Shown in pieces: positions 27,680 through 36,624 of a stretch of DNA of 64,000 nucleotides. The position numbers were made by a program, and so were the translations under genes. This DNA comes from Alteromonas macleodii (GTDB lineage: Bacteria; Pseudomonadota; Gammaproteobacteria; Enterobacterales; Alteromonadaceae). The notes under the pieces are model-generated. The model saw only the letters and a list, made by a program, of their open reading frames with translations, did no database searches and had not been told where the DNA came from. The stretch is taken from positions 3,308,599-3,372,598 of the forward strand of contig NZ_LR812090.1 of assembly GCF_903772925.1 (NCBI RefSeq). The letters run 5' to 3'. Position 1 is the stretch's first letter; the number at the start of each line of letters is the position of its first letter.

Positions 27680-28276
27680 ATGAAAAGACACTATATATGC
27701 CTCTTTCTAGGACTCATCGGCATAAGCAATGTGGCGTTTGGTAAAGCTGCACCTTTGGTCTCAATTCCTACCCAGGACGCGTTTTTTAACTCAATAAAAG
27801 CGCACTGCGGAAAAGCGTTTCAAGGAAAAGTGAGTAAAGATAATGTAGGTAATACCTTCGGTGATGCAGAACTTGTTATGCACATACGAAAGTGTACAGA
27901 CTCAGAAATTCAGATACCTTTTCATGTGGGTGAAGACGCGTCCCGCACCTGGATATTAACAAAGACTGGCGCTGGTCTTATGTTAAAACACGACCACAGA
28001 AATAAAGACGGCAGTTTCCATTCTTCAACCATGTATGGCGGGCATACTGTAGATGAAGGGTACGTGCAAGTTCAATCATTTCCCGCAGACGCCTACTCAA
28101 AAGCATTATTTATAGAATCTGGGATAGCTGCATCCACCGATAACGTGTGGCAAATGATGATTTATCCCACCCGCTTTAGCTACCGATTGATTCGCCCAGC
28201 GCGCGAAGTCCAGGTTGATTTCGAACTAGATAACACGGTCCCCGTTCCCAGTACGCCCTGGGGCTACAAAGATTGA
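27680..28276 (+). CDS. Hypothetical secreted protein
   Basis: 198 residues with a signal peptide (about 21 residues, to VAFG). The mature part is mixed alpha/beta with AHCGKAFQGKV, a second cysteine in HIRKCTDSEIQIPFHVGEDASRTWIL, and a GAGLMLKHDHRNKDGS strand region. The two cysteines could form a disulfide. I do not recognise a named family; similar proteins appear in marine bacteria by my memory only. The gene stands alone, divergent from the MDR reductase. Confidence 0.7.
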   Translation: MKRHYICLFLGLIGISNVAFGKAAPLVSIPTQDAFFNSIKAHCGKAFQGKVSKDNVGNTFGDAELVMHIRKCTDSEIQIPFHVGEDASRTWILTKTGAGLMLKHDHRNKDGSFHSSTMYGGHTVDEGYVQVQSFPADAYSKALFIESGIAASTDNVWQMMIYPTRFSYRLIRPAREVQVDFELDNTVPVPSTPWGYKD

Positions 28277-28421
28277 CTGAGGCTGAAACTGGACTCGGGT
28301 ATCGTTGCGTTTATTACCACAACACCATATAACAAGTTTTAGATTTTTTCTTTATCTTGTCCCAACATACGACTAGATAGAAATAGTTAGACCTAAATCA
28401 TCAACTACTTGGATAAAAAGA

Positions 28422-30446
28422 ATGTCTTCTGACCCCAATGTTTTACAACAGCTTTTTGGCTTTCCGACGTTTCGCGAGGGGCAAAAAGAGGCGGTGGATT
28501 CTTTACTTAGTGGGCATTCAACGCTAGCGATTTTTCCGACGGGTTCGGGTAAATCTTTGTGTTACCAGTTCGTCGCTACGCAGCTGCCACATTTAACTCT
28601 GGTGGTTTCTCCATTACTGGCGCTAATGAAAGATCAGCTGGAATTTTTGCATAGCAAAGGCATTGCAGCAGCTAGCATCGATTCCACGCTAACACCTGAG
28701 CAAAACAAACATGTGATGAACGACGTGCGTTCAGGGCAGTGTAAAATTTTAATGGTGTCAGTGGAGCGTTTTAAGAACGAGCGCTTTAGGCAGTTTATTG
28801 AATCCGTTCAGGTCAGTATGCTTGTAGTTGATGAAGCGCACTGTATTTCTGAGTGGGGCCATAACTTTCGCCCAGATTACCTTAAGCTCCCCGCCTACCA
28901 AAAAGAGCTTAACATCCCACTGGTATTGCTACTTACAGCAACGGCCACTAAAAAAGTAAAAGAAGATATGTCGGCCCGCTTTGATATCGCGCCCAGCAAT
29001 ATTATCCAAACGGGGTTTTATAGACCTAACTTAAATTTATATGTCCGGCCTGTTCTCGAAGCCCACAAAAACCAAGCGCTGGTTGCAGAGATTCAAAAAC
29101 AACAAGGTGCTGGCATTGTTTACGTTACATTACAAAATAGCGCAGAGGACGTAGCGCGCTTTTTGCAGCAGCAAGGGTTTGCTGCGAAGGCCTATCACGC
29201 TGGCCTCGACAGTGAAATACGGCAAGGTATCCAACAAGACTTCATGAGCAACAAGATTCAAGTTGTTGTAGCTACTATTGCCTTTGGTATGGGCATAGAT
29301 AAATCGGATATTCGTTTTGTGATTCATTACGACCTGCCCAAATCTATCGAAAACTACAGCCAAGAAATTGGCAGGGGCGGACGGGATGGAAAAGCAGCAA
29401 ACTGTACCGTACTCGCGAACCTAGATGGGCTTGTCACCATAGAAAACTTTGTTTACGGCGACACGCCAGATAAAAGCGCTATTGAACGCGTGCTTAACGA
29501 CATTAAGTCGAAAGCCCCTGCAACGGAAAAAAGAGTAGCGCAAGATAGAGAAAAGAAAGATGCTGCTAACCCAATTAGCCCTTCAATTAGCAACGAAGCT
29601 AGCGTTTACCAATGGGAAACACAAATAAATAGTTTGTCGAGTGCGAGTAATATCCGTCAGCTTCCCCTTAAAACGCTGTTAGTACAACTTGAACTGGCTA
29701 ACGTTATTCGCCCTTTGTATGCCTATTTTGCAGAATACAAATTCCGCTTCATTACAGATAAAGCCACTATATTAAGCCTATTTTCAGAAGAGCGAGCGCG
29801 TTTTTTAGATGCTGTATTTACGCATTCAAATATGAAGAAAGTCTGGGGTGTCGTCGATTTTGACAGTATTTATCAGCACTACGGTGCAGAGCGTTCTAGA
29901 GTTGTGGCGGCCTTAGAATACTTGCACGAGCACAATCATATAGAACTCGCATCGCGCTTAATCACAGATGTGTACCGTGTTAACAACGAACTACTCCAAG
30001 CCGGCGATTTAGCAACCCAACTAGCCCACTATTTTGCGGAGAACGAGCGTAAAGAGGTCGAGCGCATCGCCGCACTTGTAAGCTTTTTCGAACAAGACAC
30101 CTGCTTGAGCCACAACTTGTCAGCATATTTTGATGATACTCAAGCGCCGAAGACGTGTGGACATTGCAGTGTATGTAAAGGCGATGTGGCAAAGCTTAGC
30201 TATTCATCACCAATTTCAACACCAGATAGTGAACAAGTATCTGAAGCTATGACAGCGCTGAAAACGCATTTAAGCGGTAAGTTTGAAGGCACTATTACCC
30301 CTTCTATTTATTGTCGCTTTCTAACTGGCATGACAATGCCTTTATTTAGCCGCTTAAAAATAAGACAAGTGAAAGGCTTTGGCAGTTTTGAACACTGCCG
30401 ATACGCAGACGTTCTAGAAAAAGTGAACGCAGCTTTATGCCAGTGA
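28422..30446 (+). CDS. RecQ-family ATP-dependent DNA helicase
   Basis: 674 residues. All helicase motifs are visible: Walker A GSGKS with Lys44, DEAHCISEWGHNFRPDY with Asp137, TATAT, and the motif VI arginines in QEIGRGGRDG. A C-terminal cysteine cluster (CLSH...CGHCSVC) matches the RecQ zinc-binding region. The N- and C-lobes are normal, but the end has no clear HRDC domain; a helical RQC-like tail ends the protein. It unwinds DNA during repair. It may be a second RecQ distinct from the E. coli-type one. It lies in its own transcription unit, with a hairpin following. Confidence 0.9.
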   Translation: MSSDPNVLQQLFGFPTFREGQKEAVDSLLSGHSTLAIFPTGSGKSLCYQFVATQLPHLTLVVSPLLALMKDQLEFLHSKGIAAASIDSTLTPEQNKHVMNDVRSGQCKILMVSVERFKNERFRQFIESVQVSMLVVDEAHCISEWGHNFRPDYLKLPAYQKELNIPLVLLLTATATKKVKEDMSARFDIAPSNIIQTGFYRPNLNLYVRPVLEAHKNQALVAEIQKQQGAGIVYVTLQNSAEDVARFLQQQGFAAKAYHAGLDSEIRQGIQQDFMSNKIQVVVATIAFGMGIDKSDIRFVIHYDLPKSIENYSQEIGRGGRDGKAANCTVLANLDGLVTIENFVYGDTPDKSAIERVLNDIKSKAPATEKRVAQDREKKDAANPISPSISNEASVYQWETQINSLSSASNIRQLPLKTLLVQLELANVIRPLYAYFAEYKFRFITDKATILSLFSEERARFLDAVFTHSNMKKVWGVVDFDSIYQHYGAERSRVVAALEYLHEHNHIELASRLITDVYRVNNELLQAGDLATQLAHYFAENERKEVERIAALVSFFEQDTCLSHNLSAYFDDTQAPKTCGHCSVCKGDVAKLSYSSPISTPDSEQVSEAMTALKTHLSGKFEGTITPSIYCRFLTGMTMPLFSRLKIRQVKGFGSFEHCRYADVLEKVNAALCQ

Positions 30447-30453
30447 CTGGCAG

Positions 30454-30486
30454 GGCTGGCTGTTAAAGGCCAATAACGGGCCAGCC
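30454..30486. terminator. Hairpin after the helicase gene
   Basis: GGCTGGC with GCCAGCC plus five inner pairs (one G-T, one single-base bulge). It lies within 10 bases of the helicase stop. No T-run follows, so efficiency is uncertain. Confidence 0.55.
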
Positions 30487-30536
30487 TTAAAATAAACCTG
30501 TGCCAGTTACTAAAAACGGGCAAATCCCGCTAACTA

Positions 30537-30578
30537 TATGCTGCTTACTTTATGCCGCTTACTTTATGCCGCTTACTA
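30537..30578. repeat. 14-bp tandem repeat, three copies
   Basis: TATGCYGCTTACTW occurs three times in a row at 30537, 30551 and 30565, with one or two differences among copies, followed by a partial fourth. It lies between the helicase and SRPBCC genes. Confidence 0.8.
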
Positions 30579-30659
30579 TACGCCGGTTAATAAGCCATCT
30601 TTACTACCGGATTAGCGAAACTTTAACGCTAATGACTGATTACGCTTTATAACGGCGAA

Positions 30660-31100
30660 TCACGCCATATTATCAATTTGCTTTAAGATACTGCCGAAAG
30701 CACGGCTTCCAACATTTTGAATCTGTTTATCAAAGTAAAAACTTCCTAAAAGAAAAATAGTAATGTGCCCTTTCGAGCGCCAAGTAACATGCGTTTTTCC
30801 ACCTTCTTCTTTCAGTGTTATTTCACCTAACTGATGATCGTATGGCAAAGGCTTCGACTTCACCACTTTGTAGCCTAATTTATGAGGCGGCTCGTAAGCC
30901 ACTATCTCTTCGTGAAGGTTCGAGCCCCCAGAAATAATCTCACGTACGGCACCCAGCCCATTTGTCTCATGTTTACCTTTAACCAGTAAATTAGACTGCT
31001 CAATAGCTTTGAACTGCGCATAGTTAGCATGGTCACTTAATACGGAAAAAACCTCTTCAATAGGTTTATTTATGGTTCGCTCTACATGAATTGAGAACAC
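30660..31100 (-). CDS. SRPBCC-fold protein (polyketide cyclase/START-like)
   Basis: 146 residues, the normal length for a single SRPBCC domain. It opens with the family pattern of a beta strand followed by IEEVFSVLSDHANYAQF and continues with AYEPPHKLGYKVVKS and THVTWRSKGH, ending in a long helix. Such proteins bind a hydrophobic ligand; the ligand is unknown. Its start is 175 bases from the borosin methyltransferase start in the opposite direction, so the two share an intergenic region, but a functional link is not shown. Confidence 0.85.
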   Translation of the reverse strand: MFSIHVERTINKPIEEVFSVLSDHANYAQFKAIEQSNLLVKGKHETNGLGAVREIISGGSNLHEEIVAYEPPHKLGYKVVKSKPLPYDHQLGEITLKEEGGKTHVTWRSKGHITIFLLGSFYFDKQIQNVGSRAFGSILKQIDNMA

Positions 31101-31275
31101 GCTTTAATCCTTTTTATACATTCTTATTAGCGATATTTTTCGATAATAGCCTAAACGCAATCAAACGTTTACTTAATATAATTTATTGGTCTTGGGCTAA
31201 CTTGTGAATATAGCAAAAACCTTAATTCTATTTTATAGTGGGAAAAACAACAGTGTCGTAGACGGTATAGGAAGT

Positions 31276-32103
31276 ATGGACACCAATAAAAAGGGATCAC
31301 TTGTTGTGGTCGGCACAGGCATTAGCGTTGCAGGCCAAATGACCCTTGCCGCTAGAAGTCATATTGAAAATGCCGACATCGTCTTCATGGGTATCATGAA
31401 CAAAGTTGGCGAGTACGTGGTAACTACGCTTAACCCAAATAGTGTATCGCTAGACGACCTTTATGAAGAAGGAAAATCCCGCGCCCTCACCTATTCTCAA
31501 ATGGCCGATAGAATTGTAGAGTCTGTAATAGAAGGCAATAAAGTTTGCGTTGCTTTTTATGGTCATCCCGGTGTTTTTGTTACTCCCTCTCATGAAGCTG
31601 TCCGCCGTGTTCAGGATATGAACTTAGAGGCAAAAATGTTGCCGGGTGTATCGGCAGAAGACTGCTTAATTGCCGATTTAGGCATAGACCCCTCACGCTT
31701 TGGCTGCCAGTCTTACGAAGCCACCCAATTTCTGTTTCGCGATTACCGCATCGACCCACATATGACTCAAATAATCTGGCAAATTGGTTTAGCCGGAGAA
31801 GCCACATTAAGCGTATTAGATGCAAGTCATAGCCAATCAGGACTAGCCATGTTGGCAGATATATTGGCGGAGCATTATCCAGAGGATCACGAACTTATCA
31901 TTTATGAAGCGGCGACCCTGCCACTTTGCGAACCTAAAATAGAGAGAGTACTGCTTCGTGAACTCGAATTCGCAACACCCACTTTAATCTCTACTCTCGT
32001 TGTTCCTTCAAAAGGAATGCCAGCGTATAGACAGGACCGATTAGCAAAGCTAGGCCTAACAGAAAAACAAGTGACTAACTATAGAAACCCAACTGTAAAT
32101 TAA
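31276..32103 (+). CDS. Split borosin alpha-N-methyltransferase
   Basis: 275 residues from the ATG at 31276; an open frame continues upstream to a GTG at 31204, which would add 24 residues not expected in this family. The fold is a tetrapyrrole-methylase-like Rossmann domain, but the sequence matches the borosin class: GSLVVVGTG start, AGQMTLAARSHIENADIVF, YGHPGVFV, MLPGVSAEDCLIADLG and QSYEATQFLF. Catalytic residues Tyr63, Arg69, Tyr73 and Tyr95 keep the exact spacing of OphMA Tyr66/Arg72/Tyr76/Tyr98. It should methylate backbone amides of the precursor encoded 14 bases downstream, using SAM. In fungi enzyme and substrate are fused; here they are separate, as in Shewanella SonM/SonA. Confidence 0.92.
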   Translation: MDTNKKGSLVVVGTGISVAGQMTLAARSHIENADIVFMGIMNKVGEYVVTTLNPNSVSLDDLYEEGKSRALTYSQMADRIVESVIEGNKVCVAFYGHPGVFVTPSHEAVRRVQDMNLEAKMLPGVSAEDCLIADLGIDPSRFGCQSYEATQFLFRDYRIDPHMTQIIWQIGLAGEATLSVLDASHSQSGLAMLADILAEHYPEDHELIIYEAATLPLCEPKIERVLLRELEFATPTLISTLVVPSKGMPAYRQDRLAKLGLTEKQVTNYRNPTVN

Positions 32104-32117
32104 AAAGGATAATAAAA

Positions 32118-32321
32118 ATGGCAAAATCTATTCAAGATTTCATGGTTGAACTAGACACTAACAGCAAGCTAATGGACGCCTACAAGAGCGACCCTGTTGC
32201 AACAGCAAAGAAATACGGCTTGTCTGCCGATGAAGTAAAAATTATTGCAGATCAAAATTGGGACGAGCTATCTAAGCGCTTTGACGATACCAGTAAGACG
32301 ATTCGTGTTGTTAGCTACTAA
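32118..32321 (+). CDS. Borosin precursor peptide (stand-alone)
   Basis: 67 residues, 14 bases after the methyltransferase and preceded by AAGGATAATAAAA. The first about 55 residues form a helical binding domain (IQDFMVELDTN...YGLSADEVKIIADQ), comparable to the leader-like domain of SonA that docks on its methyltransferase. The C-terminus TIRVVSY is the likely core, with the beta-branched and hydrophobic residues Ile62, Val64 and Val65 the best candidates for amide N-methylation. There is almost no follower after the core, unlike SonA. The final natural product, cleavage and export steps are not encoded in view. Confidence 0.88.
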   Translation: MAKSIQDFMVELDTNSKLMDAYKSDPVATAKKYGLSADEVKIIADQNWDELSKRFDDTSKTIRVVSY

Positions 32322-32338
32322 CGACCTATAAACGAATT

Positions 32339-35300
32339 ATGAAGCGTTATGCCTTGTATATTGTTAGTGTCATTACCTTGATGACACTACCTGCGCGCGC
32401 TCCCGCTGCGCCGCAAGACAAGGCATCCTCTGCCGTACACCAGCTTTCTGAGCTTAAAGCGCGAATTCAAGAGAACGACCCGAATGTTCAAAATACGTTT
32501 ACAGAATTACATGCTTTTTTTGCAGCTCAGCCTGATGCTTTTGAACATGCCCGCTTTTTAAATATAAAATCATACTTTTATGTTTTAAAACAAGATTATA
32601 CGTCGGCCTACGAAGCATTACTTGAAGCCCGAAAGTACGCAAATTCATCAGAAAATCTTCGGGCTCTTGCGGAGTCTTATCGGCTAGAGGGCTTAATTCT
32701 AGATTTTTCAGGCGAGCATGCCAATGCACTAGAAGCCATGCACCAAGCGCTAGATTTTTACAATGAAGTAGGAAGCGACCGCGTTCTTTTGGTGTATAGC
32801 GCCATGGGCAACGTTTACATGTCGCTAAAAAATTATGAACTGATGCTGACATTTGCGCATCAGTATTTGGCCGCAGCACAACGTTTTAATAATAAAGAGG
32901 GAGAAGGAACCGCGTACTTTTTCCAAGGATATGCACAGCGTGCGCTAGGCGAATATCAAAATGCGAAAGTAAGCCTACTATTAGCCGAAAATTTGCTTCG
33001 CGAAGCTAACTACCCTTTCATTGGCATTGTACACAGCGCCATGGTAGAGCTTCACATTGCACAAGGGAATTTGAGCGAAGCGTTAAAGAAACTGAATCAA
33101 GCGTCAGAAGCCGACCGTCAGGTTGGGTTTCGCTATAACGAAGGCTCTCACCTTCTTCACCTTGTAGACATCTATAAGCAACAGGGTGATATAGAGCTTG
33201 CTATCAGCGAACTTGAAGCAGGGCTTGAAAAAGACGTCATTAAAAATGACAAAGTATTGGTTACTGACCTTTTAAACCAACTTATCGAGCTTCACGAAAA
33301 AAACGGAAACTTAGAAGCCGCACTTAGCTATTCAAAGCAACATCAACAAGCATTCAAGAAAAGCTTTAATGAGCAACAGTCAAGGCTAATGGCGCTACAC
33401 CGCGTGCGATTAGCCGTGTCTGAAAAAGAAGAAACAATAAAGCTTCTGGAAAAAGATAATCAGCTAAAAGAACAGCGAAACCTGATCCAACAGAAAAAGA
33501 ACACTCAGCAACTTTATTTTATTGGCTTTGTAATCCTTTCATTAGGTTTAGTAGTCGGGCTGTGGCTTAGAACCCGACTACAGCGAAAAGCCCTTAATAC
33601 TCTGACGCAGGACTTACGTAAAGCGACTAAAGCTAAGTCAGATTTTCTAGCCCGTATGAGCCATGAAATTCGCACACCGCTAAACGCGATTATTGGCCTT
33701 ACCAAGCTTTCTCAACGCGCCGCAGAAGACAAAGACCAGCAAACAAACTTAATACAAATAGAGGGCGCATCACAAACGCTGCTTAGTATAATTAATGACA
33801 TTCTCGATTTCTCTAAAATTGAGGCTGGCAAGCTAGATATAGAATCGACGCAATTCAATTTAGATGCCCTAGTAAACCAAACTATTAGGTTGCATCTAAC
33901 CCGCGCGCAAGAAAAGCACATAGAGCTTATTCAGCATATTTCACGAGACGTACCGCTAAACCTAATTGGCGACCCGTTGCGCATACAGCAGGTGCTAAAC
34001 AACCTATTAAGTAACGCGCTTAAATTCACCGAAGATGGACTTATTTCCGTTAGCGTTAGGTGCACACAAACCACAGACGGTATTCAACTTGAGTTTGAAG
34101 TGAAAGATTCAGGCGTTGGCTTAAGTAGCGCCCATCAAGCCCAGCTTTTCCAACCGTTTAATCAAGGTGACGAATCCATTTCAAGACGCTACGGTGGCAC
34201 AGGTTTAGGCCTAGCAATTTGTAAACAGCTCACGGCTTTAATGAGCGGCGAAATCTGGGTAGAAAGCCAGCTAGGAAAAGGCTCTATTTTCCACTTTACC
34301 GTAAAAGTTCAGCAGGACACCTCTCAACAAATTATTTCGCCGTCTAAGCAGCTTTCTGCGTTAAAAGTGCTTATAGCCGACGATATTGAAGCATCGCGAG
34401 ACGCAATTTCTGAAGCCCTTTCAATGGCCAATATTCAAGCTGATATCGCTTCTGGCGGAAAAGACGCAATTGTAAAGATGCGCGCAGCATTAGCCGCCTC
34501 ATCCCCCTACGATGTACTCATTTTAGATTGGAATATGCCAGATATAGATGGCCTGGAAGTAGCGGCGATAATGAGCCAAGAGTTTTCTATTAAGCAGCCA
34601 AAAGTGATCATGCTTTATGCGTTTGAGTCGCCACGTATGAGAGAACAAGCGAACCAACTTGGCATACGTAACTTTATAAAGAAACCATTCAGCACAAGTG
34701 AGCTGGTAGATGAGCTGCAAGAGCTATGTCTTAACGTAAAAACTAAAGCCTTACCTAAAGACAAACCAACAGTGCCTAATTTAAAAGGTACACGTATTCT
34801 TTTTGCTGAAGACAACGCACTAAACCAAAAAGTAACTATTGGCCTTTTAGCTGAAACCAAAGCCTCGATTGAAATTGCCAATAATGGTTTAGAAGCAATA
34901 AGCATACTGCGTAAAGACAGCGCATTCGACGTAGTATTGATGGATATCCAAATGCCAGTAATGGATGGTTTAACGGCTGCCAAACACATTAGAGAAGAGC
35001 TGAAGTTAACTCTACCTATCATCGCCACAACCGCTCATGCGATGCAGCAAGACATCGATAAAAGCCTAGCGGCTGGAATGGATGGTCATATTAATAAACC
35101 TGTCGACCCTAATCGCTTTTTTGATGTACTTGTTGAGGTATTGGATAAAAGGCAGTCTTCGGCCACCTCAGCAGTAAATAACCACAAGCTTGTATCGAAT
35201 GGTTCACTTACGTTAATAGATAAATCAAAAGCCCTAGAAACCTTGCTTGGTGATGAAACGCTTTACAACGACTTGCTTAACGACTTTGTGGCTTTAGAAG

Positions 35301-35545
35301 GTGAGCTTAGTGCGCTCAAACAAGCTATTGATAGCCATGACTACCCTTCCATCGCAAAGATAGCGCATATCTTCACGACGGCGCTTCGATATATCGGCGC
35401 ATTTCCACTTGCAGAATTAGCAAGCACGATAGAGCTAACCATAAAGCGCAACGAGTACGAAACAGTCGATGATTTCAATAGAGAACTACAGTCTCTGTAT
35501 AATGCATTAAGCGAATTGAAAGAGATTGTGAGAGGAAATGAGTAA
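32339..35545 (+). CDS. TPR-containing hybrid histidine kinase with two REC domains and HPt
   Basis: 1068 residues, 17 bases after the borosin precursor, so likely in the same operon. Order: signal peptide (to about residue 24), TPR-like repeats (about 40-360), a membrane helix (about 390-410), HisKA with His442 (ARMSHEIRTPLN), an HATPase domain (NLLSNALKFTEDG, GTGLGLAICKQL), receiver 1 with Asp730, receiver 2 with Asp869 and a C-terminal HPt with His1010. The HPt keeps AH but the usual KG two to three residues on is FTT, so its phosphotransfer role is doubtful. The periplasmic TPRs probably sense a protein or peptide. A regulatory link to the borosin is inferred from placement only. Confidence 0.9.
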   Translation: MKRYALYIVSVITLMTLPARAPAAPQDKASSAVHQLSELKARIQENDPNVQNTFTELHAFFAAQPDAFEHARFLNIKSYFYVLKQDYTSAYEALLEARKYANSSENLRALAESYRLEGLILDFSGEHANALEAMHQALDFYNEVGSDRVLLVYSAMGNVYMSLKNYELMLTFAHQYLAAAQRFNNKEGEGTAYFFQGYAQRALGEYQNAKVSLLLAENLLREANYPFIGIVHSAMVELHIAQGNLSEALKKLNQASEADRQVGFRYNEGSHLLHLVDIYKQQGDIELAISELEAGLEKDVIKNDKVLVTDLLNQLIELHEKNGNLEAALSYSKQHQQAFKKSFNEQQSRLMALHRVRLAVSEKEETIKLLEKDNQLKEQRNLIQQKKNTQQLYFIGFVILSLGLVVGLWLRTRLQRKALNTLTQDLRKATKAKSDFLARMSHEIRTPLNAIIGLTKLSQRAAEDKDQQTNLIQIEGASQTLLSIINDILDFSKIEAGKLDIESTQFNLDALVNQTIRLHLTRAQEKHIELIQHISRDVPLNLIGDPLRIQQVLNNLLSNALKFTEDGLISVSVRCTQTTDGIQLEFEVKDSGVGLSSAHQAQLFQPFNQGDESISRRYGGTGLGLAICKQLTALMSGEIWVESQLGKGSIFHFTVKVQQDTSQQIISPSKQLSALKVLIADDIEASRDAISEALSMANIQADIASGGKDAIVKMRAALAASSPYDVLILDWNMPDIDGLEVAAIMSQEFSIKQPKVIMLYAFESPRMREQANQLGIRNFIKKPFSTSELVDELQELCLNVKTKALPKDKPTVPNLKGTRILFAEDNALNQKVTIGLLAETKASIEIANNGLEAISILRKDSAFDVVLMDIQMPVMDGLTAAKHIREELKLTLPIIATTAHAMQQDIDKSLAAGMDGHINKPVDPNRFFDVLVEVLDKRQSSATSAVNNHKLVSNGSLTLIDKSKALETLLGDETLYNDLLNDFVALEGELSALKQAIDSHDYPSIAKIAHIFTTALRYIGAFPLAELASTIELTIKRNEYETVDDFNRELQSLYNALSELKEIVRGNE

Positions 35546-35637
35546 TACCCAGTGGTGATAGTATCAATTAGGGTGTACTTAAAAGATAGAGCTTTTATTA
35601 TTAATCAAAGCGACTCTACATTTTCAAGGGAGGAGTT

Positions 35638-36477
35638 ATGCAGAGTAAACAAGAATTTTTTTCTGTGTGTAAAGATAAACTAGAGCCCAAAGGGGCTAAA
35701 AATAGGTTATCTGTGCAAGAAATAAATTTATTATCTAGTTTATACGACACACTTTTTTTAATGGGCCTTGATTGGAGATTTAAGGGCGTCATATATAGCG
35801 GTAATCGACATATGTTGACAATTACCCCCGCCCAAAAGGATAAAAAACCACTTTTTGGTTTGATTAGAAAAAGTTCGGCAAAAGTAAATGATAGGATATT
35901 TTGGTGCTACCCATCGAAAGATGAGACCATTACTACCGTGTTACAACGTTTTCCAACGTCAAAAGTTAAATCAGAGCTTATCGATAACCAAGCTGACTTT
36001 TTAGAAACCGCTGTAAAAATAGTACAAGACCCATCTATAGTCCACCTCTATGATTTAAAACAAAATTCGGACCAGAATTTTTCTCAGGTGTTGGTAACAT
36101 CGAGAGGAGCAAAACAACAAAAATTCAAGGCTAATTTGCTAACTGAATTTTCGGGAGAATGCGCTGTGACTGGATGTAATATCGAATGCCTTTTAGATGC
36201 GGCTCATATAATCGGGTTTGCATATTGTATCTATGAAAATAGAGACGACACATTTTCAACAACCAATGGATTATTATTAAGAAATGATATCCACAGGCTT
36301 TTCGACTCTGGGTACATCGACTTCATTCAAAAGGGTACTGACATTATTGTGAAAATCGCCCCAAAACTCTTCAACTTCGATGAATATAAAGCGCTTGATA
36401 ATAAGAAGTTGCAGCTTCCCCGAGAACGGCGCGAATTATGGCTTAAAACACTACAAGAAAGAAGAGCAATAATTTAA
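35638..36477 (+). CDS. Orphan HNH endonuclease
   Basis: 279 residues. The C-terminal HNH domain reads CAVTGCNIECLLDAAHI, TNGLLLRNDIHRLFD with Cys175/Cys180, His190, Asn210 and His219, a complete zinc-type HNH site. The N-terminal 165 residues form an unrecognised domain. The gene is AT-rich relative to its neighbours, and no restriction methylase or phage gene is adjacent, so it may be a transferred defence-type nuclease. A ribosome-binding site GGGAGGAG precedes it. Confidence 0.85.
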   Translation: MQSKQEFFSVCKDKLEPKGAKNRLSVQEINLLSSLYDTLFLMGLDWRFKGVIYSGNRHMLTITPAQKDKKPLFGLIRKSSAKVNDRIFWCYPSKDETITTVLQRFPTSKVKSELIDNQADFLETAVKIVQDPSIVHLYDLKQNSDQNFSQVLVTSRGAKQQKFKANLLTEFSGECAVTGCNIECLLDAAHIIGFAYCIYENRDDTFSTTNGLLLRNDIHRLFDSGYIDFIQKGTDIIVKIAPKLFNFDEYKALDNKKLQLPRERRELWLKTLQERRAII

Positions 36478-36624
36478 TGCTGATTTCGATGGTGGTAAGA
36501 AAGCCTACAGACAATAAAGTGATTTAAACTTCCACTACTTAAGCCGATTTAATATTTAAACAGTTAATAAGCTTACAAGATTAAGGCAAGCTTATTATCA
36601 ATGATTATAAAATACTACATACAA

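Noticed and set aside
31276-32103. Cobalamin or siroheme tetrapyrrole methylase
   Set aside because: The fold is shared, but catalytic tyrosines and the adjacent precursor fit the borosin class.
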